Assembly (NCBI GenBank): GCA_034432755.1
Contig: DAOUBQ010000091.1
Location: forward strand, 1-64,000
DNA: 64,000 nucleotides
Origin: UBA5195 sp034432755
GTDB taxonomy: Bacteria > Chloroflexota > Anaerolineae > Anaerolineales > Villigracilaceae
Direction of reading: 5' to 3'
Of this stretch, positions 57,726 to 64,000 are shown one piece after another; positions within the stretch are counted from its first letter, which is position 1; each line of letters opens with the position of its first letter. The notes under the pieces were generated by a model. That model did no database searches. It worked only from the letters and a program-made list of their open reading frames with translations, and was not told the origin of the DNA. The position numbers and the translations under genes were made by a program.

Positions 57726-58652
57726 TCACCAGGCTCTTCCGCCGGCCAGGAAGGCTTTGCCAGGCATTTTGGCCTTCCCCGGCGGCTGGAGTTCGTCAAA
57801 GACAAGGAGTCCATCTGTTGTGACGACGGCGGGCAGCCCTTCCTCAATCACAAGTTTCCCTGCTTCCCCGCTTCCCTGTTTCCCTGTTTTCCCCCTCACA
57901 TGCGCCTTATGAATTTTGAGCGGCCCGCCCTGCCATTGCATGAATGCGCCCGGCCAGGGCTGGAAGGCGCGGATTTTGCGCTCCAACTCGGCGGCGGGAC
58001 GGGTGAAATCGAGCAGGCCGTCTTCTTTTTTGAGCATGGGGGCGTAGGTGGCGCCCTCGGCGGGCTGGGGCTGGGGGACGAGTTGGCCGCCCAGGTAGCC
58101 GGGCAGCGTTTCGAGCAAGAGTTCGCCGCCCAAAACGGATAACTTCTCGAAGAGCGAGCCGCCCGTATCGGTAGGGAGAATTTCAACGGAACGCCGGGCA
58201 AGCATGGGACCCGTGTCTATGCCTTCGTCCATGAGCATAATCGTGATTCCGGTTTCTTTATCTCCCGCGAGAAGGGCAGCCTGAATGGGTGCCGCGCCGC
58301 GATGCCGGGGTAGCAGCGAGGCGTGGATGTTGACACAGCCGTAACGGGGCAGGGTCAGCACTTCGGGGCGCAGAATTTGCCCGAAGGCGGCCACCACAAT
58401 CAAGTCCGGATTCCATGCCCGGAGTTGCTGCATGGCTTCGGGCGCACGAAGTTTTTCGGGTTGAAACACTTCCAATCCCCATTCAAGCGCAGCCACTTTC
58501 ACCGGCGGCGGGGTGAGGGCGTTGCCGCGCCCGGCGGGGCGGTCGGGTTGGGTGATGACGCCCACAATGGGGTAATTCGCACCAGCCAGCGCACGCAGGG
58601 CAGGCACGGCAAAACGGGGCGAACCCATGAAGATAGTACGGGGCAAATTCAT
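57726..58652 (-). CDS. fmt: Methionyl-tRNA formyltransferase
   Basis: Formylates initiator Met-tRNA using 10-formyltetrahydrofolate. The 308-residue length is normal. NIHASLLPRHRGAAPIQ gives catalytic Asn108 and His110, and Asp146 lies in MDEGIDTGPML. The C-terminal OB-like domain is present. Residues about 254-265 (GKTGKQGSGEAGK) come from an octamer array (57854-57893) in that C-terminal domain, an unusual low-complexity loop. No def gene is adjacent. Confidence 0.96.
   Translation of the reverse strand: MNLPRTIFMGSPRFAVPALRALAGANYPIVGVITQPDRPAGRGNALTPPPVKVAALEWGLEVFQPEKLRAPEAMQQLRAWNPDLIVVAAFGQILRPEVLTLPRYGCVNIHASLLPRHRGAAPIQAALLAGDKETGITIMLMDEGIDTGPMLARRSVEILPTDTGGSLFEKLSVLGGELLLETLPGYLGGQLVPQPQPAEGATYAPMLKKEDGLLDFTRPAAELERKIRAFQPWPGAFMQWQGGPLKIHKAHVRGKTGKQGSGEAGKLVIEEGLPAVVTTDGLLVFDELQPPGKAKMPGKAFLAGGRAW
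57854..57893. repeat. Octamer array inside fmt
   Basis: Five octamers on the + strand: GTTTCCCT, GCTTCCCC, GCTTCCCT, GTTTCCCT, GTTTTCCC. It is in the coding frame on the - strand. The same unit type (AACAGGGA) occurs at about 4285-4308. Confidence 0.78.
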
Positions 58653-58699
58653 GCCTCGATTCTATCCCGAAACAGGGCTTTCTGGCAGTGTTCAAAAGG

Positions 58700-58718
58700 T
58701 ATAATGAGAACGCTCTCA
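58700..58718 (+). promoter_or_regulatory. TATAAT plus LacI-type operator before beta-mannosidase
   Basis: TATAAT at 58700-58705 is followed directly by TGAGAACGCTCTCA (58705-58718), a near-perfect palindrome with the CG centre typical of LacI-family operators. It would cover the transcription start of the gene at 58742, giving sugar-dependent repression. The regulator gene is not in the window. Confidence 0.6.
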
Positions 58719-58741
58719 ATTACTTTTTTACGAGGAAACTT

Positions 58742-61216
58742 ATGAAAACATTTGATTTATCTGGGGGCTGGCAGTTTCGCCAGGCCGGAACGGAAGCCTG
58801 GCTGCCCGCCACCGTGCCGGGCGGCGTGCATACCGACCTGCTCGCCCTGGGCAAAATCCCAGACCCGTTTGTGGGGGATAACGAGTTGAAGGTGATGTGG
58901 GTGGCCGAATGCGACTGGGAATATCGCCGCGCTTTTAGAATGGACCCGTCTCTGTTGGCGGAACCTCACCTGACCCTGGTGTGTGATGGGTTGGATACGG
59001 TGGCCGATGTTTACGTTAACGGAACTTACCTGGGCCACGCTGAAAACATGTTCCGCCAGTGGAAATGGCCGGTGAAAGCCCTGCTCAACGCGGGCGAAAA
59101 TGAAGTTCGGATTGTGTTTGGCTCGCCTGTGCGCTATATCACCACCCGGCAGGCGCAACTGCCCCTGACGGGCGGAGGTGATATTCCCGGTGGGCCGCAT
59201 TTGCGCAAAGCGCCCTGCCATTGGGGGTGGGATTGGGGCCCCAAACTGCCGCCGATTGGCATTTGGAAGGATATTCGGCTGGAGGCTTTCTCGGCGCGGC
59301 TGGAAGATGTCCACCTGCGGCAGCAGTTTGAGGACGACGGCAGTGTGACGGTCACGGCAGATGTGACCGCCGAGTCTGTCTCCGGCGCGGAGTTAACTGC
59401 CAGCCTGCAAATTGTCCATCCGAATGGAAGCAGTCAGTCGGTGGATGAGTCTCTTTTTACAATCTTCTCCGATGATGTGGAACAAACCGGACATCTGCAA
59501 ACCGAAATCGAAAATCCTGAACTGTGGTGGCCCAACGGGTATGGGAAGCAGCCGCTCTATCAGGTGAATGTAACGCTCAAAAGTGGTCAGACCGTTCTCG
59601 ACCAGCGCACCTACCAGATTGGTCTGCGGACGATTGAACTGCGCCAGGAACCCGACCAGTGGGGCAAGGAGTTTACCTTCTACGTCAACGGCGTGCGCCT
59701 GTTCGCCAAAGGCGCCGATTGGATTCCCGCCGATTCGCTGCCCACGCGCGTTACCCGCGATTCTCTCGAAATGCTCATCAAATCTGCCGCTGACGCCAAC
59801 ATGAACATGTTGCGCGTGTGGGGCGGCGGCTATTACCCCGAGGAGATGTTCTACGACTTGTGCGACCAGTATGGCCTGCTGGTTTGGCAGGATTTCATGT
59901 TCGCCTGCGGAATCTACCCGGCGGACGCGGATTTCTTTGAGAACGTGCGCATCGAGGCCATCGAAAACATCCGCCGCCTGCGGCATCGCGCCAGCCTGGC
60001 GCTGTGGTGCGGCAACAACGAGATGGAGCAGGGCTGGTGCGATTGGGGCTGGAACAAGCCCGATGACCCGCTCAACCAGCGGCTCAAGGACGGCTACGAC
60101 CGCATGTTCCACCAGATGCTACCCGAACTGCTGGAGGTCGAAGACCCCGACCATCCTTACTGGCCCAGCTCGGCTTCGGCCAATACGCCCTTTGAAGGCG
60201 CGAACAACCAGGTGCAGGGCGACTGTCACTATTGGGACGTGTGGCACGGGCGCAAGCCCTTTACCGCCTACCGAACACAGTTCCCGCGCTTCATGAGCGA
60301 GTTCGGCTTTCAGGCCCTGCCGCCGCTCAAGACGATTGCCACCTATGCCGACCCCGCCGATTGGAACATGACCTCCTATATCATGGAACACCACCAGCGC
60401 AGCGGCTCGGGCAACGGCCTGATGATTGCCCAGATGACCGACACCTTTCGAATGCCCAAAGACTTCGCCTCGCTGGTCTATCTCAGCCTGGTCTTGCAGG
60501 CTGAGGGGATTCGCTACGGCGTGGAACATTGGCGGCGCAATCGGGCGCGGGTCAGCGGCACGCTCATCTGGCAACTCAACGATTGCTGGCCAGTCGCTTC
60601 ATGGTCCTCGCTCGATTACTACGGGCGCTGGAAGGCGCTCCATTACGCCGCCAAACGCTTCTATGCCCCGCTCCTGCTCTCGGTGGCCGATTATGGCAAG
60701 ACGATGAAGGTTCACGTTACCAGCGACCTGGTTGAGCCAGTGGATGTCACCGTTCGCTGGCGGTTGGAGACGCTGGACGGCAAAGCCCTTGAGAAGGGCG
60801 AACAATTCCTGCGTGCGCTGGCCCTGGCCGATACGCTCGTTACAACGCAAGATTTTTCAACCCAAGTCACGCCCGAAAACCAGAAAAAGGTCGTCTTTGT
60901 GGCTGAACTGTGGCGAGACGGGCAACTCGCCGCCCATAGCGTGACGCCCTTTGTGCCCAACAAACACCTCGAACTGCGTAAGCCTGGCCTGAAAGCCCAA
61001 ACCCGCGTTGAGGGCGAGACGCTGTTTGTGGAGGTCTCGACCAAGACATTGGCCCGTTTCGTCGAACTCTCCATCGAAGCAGCCGATGCCGTCTTCAGCG
61101 ATAACTACTTCGATATTCCAGCTGGTGTGACCGTGACTGTCTCCACGTCCCTGCCCGCAGGTTGGACACCGGAGAGCCGGGTGACAGTGCGTTCGCTGTA
61201 TGATTCGTTTGCGTAA
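58742..61216 (+). CDS. Glycoside hydrolase family 2, beta-mannosidase
   Basis: An 824-residue enzyme. N-terminal sugar-binding domain (GGWQFRQAGTEAWLPATVPGGVHTDLL, core ATVPGGVHTDLL near 23-34, and WEYRRAF near 60-66), an immunoglobulin-like domain near 190-300, then the TIM barrel. The acid/base is Glu427 in CGNNEMEQ and the nucleophile Glu520 in MSEFGFQ. PHLRKAPCHWGWDWGP is characteristic of beta-mannosidases. No signal peptide, so it acts in the cytoplasm on imported manno-oligosaccharides. The ATG at 58742 has GAGGAA upstream. No transporter is adjacent. Confidence 0.93.
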   Translation: MKTFDLSGGWQFRQAGTEAWLPATVPGGVHTDLLALGKIPDPFVGDNELKVMWVAECDWEYRRAFRMDPSLLAEPHLTLVCDGLDTVADVYVNGTYLGHAENMFRQWKWPVKALLNAGENEVRIVFGSPVRYITTRQAQLPLTGGGDIPGGPHLRKAPCHWGWDWGPKLPPIGIWKDIRLEAFSARLEDVHLRQQFEDDGSVTVTADVTAESVSGAELTASLQIVHPNGSSQSVDESLFTIFSDDVEQTGHLQTEIENPELWWPNGYGKQPLYQVNVTLKSGQTVLDQRTYQIGLRTIELRQEPDQWGKEFTFYVNGVRLFAKGADWIPADSLPTRVTRDSLEMLIKSAADANMNMLRVWGGGYYPEEMFYDLCDQYGLLVWQDFMFACGIYPADADFFENVRIEAIENIRRLRHRASLALWCGNNEMEQGWCDWGWNKPDDPLNQRLKDGYDRMFHQMLPELLEVEDPDHPYWPSSASANTPFEGANNQVQGDCHYWDVWHGRKPFTAYRTQFPRFMSEFGFQALPPLKTIATYADPADWNMTSYIMEHHQRSGSGNGLMIAQMTDTFRMPKDFASLVYLSLVLQAEGIRYGVEHWRRNRARVSGTLIWQLNDCWPVASWSSLDYYGRWKALHYAAKRFYAPLLLSVADYGKTMKVHVTSDLVEPVDVTVRWRLETLDGKALEKGEQFLRALALADTLVTTQDFSTQVTPENQKKVVFVAELWRDGQLAAHSVTPFVPNKHLELRKPGLKAQTRVEGETLFVEVSTKTLARFVELSIEAADAVFSDNYFDIPAGVTVTVSTSLPAGWTPESRVTVRSLYDSFA

Positions 61217-61230
61217 AAGGCAAGGTTCCC

Positions 61231-61270
61231 AAGCAAAAACCGGACGCAGAGCGTCCGGTTTTTGCTTTTT
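61231..61270. terminator. Bidirectional intrinsic terminator
   Basis: 17-base stem AAGCAAAAACCGGACGC / inverse with a 3-base loop, T-rich on both strands. It serves the beta-mannosidase (+) and the infC-rpmI-rplT operon (-). Confidence 0.93.
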
Positions 61271-61279
61271 GACGGGGGC

Positions 61280-61627
61280 TTACGCTTGCCTGGCTTGCGT
61301 CACCACCGCGGCAAACGCCTGTGGGTCACGGATGGCCAGGTCAGAAAGCATTTTGCGGTTGAGCGCAATGTTGGCCTTCTTCATGGCAGCCACCAGGCGG
61401 CTGTATGAAATACCGTTTAGGCGCGCGGCAGCGTTGATGCGGGCAATCCACAAGCGGCGCAGGTCGCGCTTGCGGGTGCGCCGGTCGCGGGTGGCATACC
61501 ACAGGCTCTTCAGCATCGCCTCATTGGCGCGCCGGAAGAGGAAGTGGCGGGTTCCACGCTGACCCTTGGTAAGTTTCAAAACTTTTTTGTGGCGAAGATG
61601 TCCTCTCGGACCGCCTTTAACACGCAT
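61280..61627 (-). CDS. rplT: 50S ribosomal protein L20
   Basis: A 115-residue basic 23S rRNA-binding protein, normal length. MRVKGGPRGHLRHKKVLKLTKG begins it, and RLNGISYSRLVAAMKKANIALNRKMLSDLA is the conserved C-terminal part. AGGAGG lies before the ATG. Last gene of infC-rpmI-rplT. Confidence 0.98.
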   Translation of the reverse strand: MRVKGGPRGHLRHKKVLKLTKGQRGTRHFLFRRANEAMLKSLWYATRDRRTRKRDLRRLWIARINAAARLNGISYSRLVAAMKKANIALNRKMLSDLAIRDPQAFAAVVTQARQA

Positions 61628-61741
61628 TGTTTAGAACCTCCTGCGAACCGCCGGGCGTCGGGGTAAGCACGTTACGTCGAAACGCCTTACTGGCCAGTTG
61701 CGTACACCCGGTAGCCGCAAAACAAAAACGGATACGAACGC

Positions 61742-61969
61742 CTACTTGAGATTCGGCACGAGACGGCGGATGCGCTTGATGAGACCGCGTCCACTGACGG
61801 GGATCATTTCAGCAAGCAGCGCTTTGGTGCGCTTGGAGGTGCGGCGGCGCAAGTGGCTTTTGCCGCCCTTTGTGCGTACCAATGTGTCTGACCCGGTCAG
61901 GCGAAAACGCTTCGACGTGGCCTTATGGGTCTTCAATTTGAATTTACCAACTCTTGGCTTGCGAGGCAC
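61742..61969 (-). CDS. rpmI: 50S ribosomal protein L35
   Basis: A 75-residue protein, slightly longer than the usual 64-66. KLKTHKATSKRFRLTGSDTLVR and SKRTKALLAEM are the conserved parts. The start is GTG (61967-61969), read from AAAGGAG about nine bases upstream; a longer frame would add 14 residues with no homology. Confidence 0.95.
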   Translation of the reverse strand: MPRKPRVGKFKLKTHKATSKRFRLTGSDTLVRTKGGKSHLRRRTSKRTKALLAEMIPVSGRGLIKRIRRLVPNLK

Positions 61970-62051
61970 GGGACTTACTCCTTTCGACAAATTAACCGCG
62001 GGCTGCAACATCTCCCGCGGGGACTCACGCTTTCGGTGGAGACGATTTTTT

Positions 62052-62606
62052 TTATTCGATTGCTTCGGCAGTCTTTTCTTTTTTGGCGGGTTTGACCTTT
62101 GCCGGTCCCAGCACCACCAGCATCGTGCGGCCCTCCATCATAGGCGCCTGTTCGATGATGCTGACATCAGAGAGCGATTGTGCAATCTCGCGCAGGTCTT
62201 CGAGTGCCAGTTCGGGGTAGTCCATTTCGCGTCCGCGAAATTTGATGGTCACACGCACTTTATGGCCCTGAAGCAGCCAGCGGCGAGCGTCCTCCACCTT
62301 GAATCCGCGATGGTGTTCATTGGTTTTTGGACGCAAGCGGATTTCTTTGATTTCTATTTTGGTCTGCGCCTTTTTGGCTTCGCGTTCCTTCTTTTCACGC
62401 TCATACAGGAACTTGCCAAAATCTAACACGCGGCAGACAGGCGGTGTGGCATTGGGCGAAACCTCGACCAAATCTAGTTCGGCCTCGCGCGCAATTTGGA
62501 TGGCCTGGCGCACGGGGACAACACCCACGTTTTCACCGTTTGGCCCAATCAGGCGCACTTCCGGAACCCGGATGGCCTCGTTCACTCGAAACTCTTGTTC
62601 TGCTAT
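62052..62606 (-). CDS. infC: Translation initiation factor IF-3, rare ATA start
   Basis: A 184-residue IF-3. RVNEAIRVPEVRLIGPNGENVGV opens the N domain and TIEIKEIRLRPKTNEHH-type residues (here KIEIKEIRLRPKTNEHHRG) open the C domain. No ATG, GTG or TTG lies at the right distance from the only strong Shine-Dalgarno, AAGGAG (complement of 62613-62618); an ATA (62604-62606) does, six bases on. Rare start codons are a known autoregulatory feature of infC. The alternative GTG at 62583-62585 lacks such a site. First gene of the operon. The C-terminal tail is Lys-rich. Confidence 0.93.
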   Translation of the reverse strand: MAEQEFRVNEAIRVPEVRLIGPNGENVGVVPVRQAIQIAREAELDLVEVSPNATPPVCRVLDFGKFLYEREKKEREAKKAQTKIEIKEIRLRPKTNEHHRGFKVEDARRWLLQGHKVRVTIKFRGREMDYPELALEDLREIAQSLSDVSIIEQAPMMEGRTMLVVLGPAKVKPAKKEKTAEAIE

Positions 62607-62686
62607 ATGCGTCTCCTTAAGTAAGACTCAGTTGGCTGGCTTTTGAGCGGGCTGATGATACCACATTCCGGGGCAATTCGTCAAAT

Positions 62687-62717
62687 TTGTTTTTCGCTCA
62701 GAAATTTGATGTATAAT
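62687..62717 (+). promoter_or_regulatory. tRNA promoter
   Basis: TATAAT at 62712-62717 with TTGTTT at 62687-62692 (19-base spacing), 11 bases before the tRNA. Confidence 0.6.
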
Positions 62718-62728
62718 CGCCCTGCTTT

Positions 62729-62800
62729 GCCCCGGTAGTTCAATGGACAGAACAGGGCACTCCTAAGGCTCTGATGTGAGTTCGATTCTCGCCCGGGGCA
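62729..62800 (+). tRNA. tRNA-Arg (anticodon CCT)
   Basis: A 72-base cloverleaf: acceptor GCCCCGG / CCGGGGC with discriminator A, D stem GTTC/GAAC, anticodon loop CTCCTAA giving CCT (reads AGG), T stem GTGAG/CTCGC with loop TTCGATT. The anticodon stem has one G-T and an A-G closing mismatch. CCA is not encoded. Confidence 0.93.
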
Positions 62801-62844
62801 CAACCTTAATTGTAAATTGATTTATGCCGTAGTATGATGAACGC

Positions 62845-62884
62845 AGGCAGATGTCAGGGTGCCCCCTCACCCTGGCATCTGCCT
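62845..62884. other. Long hairpin at end of GT87 gene
   Basis: 17-base arms with one mismatch around a 6-base loop; the stop codon of the - strand gene lies at the loop edge. No T-run on either strand. It may protect or end the transcript, or be a repeat copy. Confidence 0.5.
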
Positions 62885-64000
62885 TCTGTATTCCTCGCAG
62901 TGCATGGAGAGTGGACGTTCGTTTTGCCAGAGCAGGGCCATCACCAGCAGGGTGGAGAGGGCCAAGAGCGGGTTGCCTTGCCGCCCAAAGGCCAGTATCG
63001 CCCAGGGCAGCAGGTATGCCGTCAGCAGCGCGACGCGCTCAGACAGTGAGCGCACTTGCGTGGTCAGTAACGTCAGCGGAGCAAGCAGCAAGAGGTAATC
63101 ATAATTGAGCAGGTAGGGGTCTACCAGCAGCGTAAACACGACCGCCAGGCACATCAGCAGAGAAGGCCTGGCAATTTTTCCCCGAAACCGCCAGGCGAAC
63201 AACCCCAACAGCCCCAGCCCCAGCAAACCGCTCAACAGCGCGGCTTGCCCGGTCTGTGGCTGGCCGGTGAGCAGGCGAATTAGCCCCACCGGCAGGCTGG
63301 CGCACAGCCCACACGACTGCACGCCCGGAATATCGCGGTAACGCATGAGCGAGTTAAGATAGGTAACCGGCCAGCGTGGGTCGGCCAGCAGGCCCAATGC
63401 CGCCAGCAAGATAGCCAGCAGGATGGTTCGCAAAATGGCCTGGCGCGCGAAGGCTTCATGGCGGCGGAAAACCAGCCAGCCAAAGCCCGCCAGCGCCAGG
63501 AACAGCCCAATGTGCGGCTTGAAGGTCATCAACCCCAGCCCAGCGGCCAGCCCCCAAGGCGATTCGCGCCGCACCGCCCACAGGAACAGCGCCACCCCCA
63601 ACAGCACCGGCGCGGAATACTGCCCCACAATCAGCAGCCCAAAAGTCGGGATGAACATCACCGCCGCCAGAATTCCAAACAGCCGCAGCGGCACGCGCCA
63701 ATGCGGCGTCAGCAGCCAGACCGCCGACCCAATCATCATCAGGTTGACGAGAAACCACATCCGCGCCGCCGCCGCAATTGGCAAGAGCGCAATTGGCAGG
63801 GTCGCCAGCGCATACCAGGGCGGGTAGGGGTAAGGGTGGAACTCGAAATCGGGCCGGGTTTGCTCCCGCACCCATACCAACTGCGTCGGGTAATCATAGA
63901 GTGCTATCCGGTTGAGCAGGGCCTTATCGGAAAAATACAAGACCGAAAAATCCTGGTAATATGGAATCGGCAGGGGAACGAGCAGCGCAACCGTCAGGCT
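62867..64000 (-). CDS. GT87-like membrane glycosyltransferase (5' truncated by window edge)
   Basis: At least 377 residues, still open at 64000, so the start is outside the window. The visible part begins near PYYQDFSVLYFSDKALLNRIALYDY; the QDFSVLYF region matches the loop after membrane segment one of DUF2029/GT87 proteins, and EFHPYPYPPWYALATLPIALLPI is the second conserved loop. About eight membrane segments follow. It is a third paralogue of the pair at 48356-50808 and probably transfers a sugar from a polyprenyl-phosphate donor. A start at TTG 63938 is possible in principle but would cut off homology. Confidence 0.78.
   Translation of the reverse strand, partial: SLTVALLVPLPIPYYQDFSVLYFSDKALLNRIALYDYPTQLVWVREQTRPDFEFHPYPYPPWYALATLPIALLPIAAAARMWFLVNLMMIGSAVWLLTPHWRVPLRLFGILAAVMFIPTFGLLIVGQYSAPVLLGVALFLWAVRRESPWGLAAGLGLMTFKPHIGLFLALAGFGWLVFRRHEAFARQAILRTILLAILLAALGLLADPRWPVTYLNSLMRYRDIPGVQSCGLCASLPVGLIRLLTGQPQTGQAALLSGLLGLGLLGLFAWRFRGKIARPSLLMCLAVVFTLLVDPYLLNYDYLLLLAPLTLLTTQVRSLSERVALLTAYLLPWAILAFGRQGNPLLALSTLLVMALLWQNERPLSMHCEEYRRQMPG

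Noticed and set aside
62845..62884. Intrinsic terminator
   Set aside because: The stem is strong but lacks a T-run on either strand, so only a hairpin is reported.

Overview
The window looks like a chromosomal segment of a GC-rich bacterium. It is most consistent with Chloroflexota, probably Anaerolineae. The clues are secreted proteins with Thr/Pro-rich linkers, many polyprenol-type membrane glycosyltransferases, a fixABCX set beside a 14-gene complex I operon, and many starts with weak or no Shine-Dalgarno. This placement is inferred from gene content and style; no marker-gene comparison was possible.

Layout. (1) 1-19441, all + strand: an exopolysaccharide/cell-surface glycan region with a UDP-sugar epimerase, a Wzx-type flippase, two GT4 and one GT2 glycosyltransferases, gmd (GDP-mannose 4,6-dehydratase), several multi-pass membrane glycosyltransferase-like proteins and two AglD/UPF0104-type membrane proteins. 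It is interrupted at 10533-12273 by what looks like a decayed restriction-modification locus: a frameshifted beta-class adenine methyltransferase followed by truncated endonuclease-like remnants. (2) 19444-25864: housekeeping and unknown genes (GNAT-like protein, FmdB zinc ribbon, gmk, rhomboid protease, gatB, crotonase-family enzyme). (3) 26067-29596, - strand: fixABCX, an electron-transfer flavoprotein/quinone oxidoreductase set. (4) 29806-44836, + strand, divergent from fix: nuoABCDEFGHIJKLMN, a full complex I, with an extra 56-codon ORF between nuoE and nuoF. (5) 44895-56149: mixed genes, including a cupin, a LysM surface protein, methyltransferases, two GT87-like proteins, a SET-domain protein, acpS, a KpsC-like capsule protein and a lipoprotein. 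(6) 56191-64000: glpK, fmt, a GH2 beta-mannosidase with a LacI-type operator, infC-rpmI-rplT, tRNA-Arg(CCT) and a truncated third GT87 protein.

Working together: the sugar-nucleotide enzymes, flippase and glycosyltransferases plausibly build and export a surface polysaccharide. FixABCX and Nuo both move electrons between NADH, ferredoxin/flavodoxin and quinone, and share a divergent intergenic region holding a dyad.

The most unusual property is the repeat landscape. The window opens with about 37 copies of the heptamer TTACTGA/CTACTGA. Degenerate 7-, 8- and 9-base arrays (ACTGNNN, NNNATTC, AACCGNNC, NNCAGGATG) recur in spacers, often ending at or next to a start codon, and some lie in frame inside genes (nuoG, fmt, a methyltransferase). 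Two further palindromic repeat families also occur both between genes and in frame inside genes, and a small inverted-repeat element is present in two copies. This repeat system, rather than a protein cluster, is the best candidate for something under-described.
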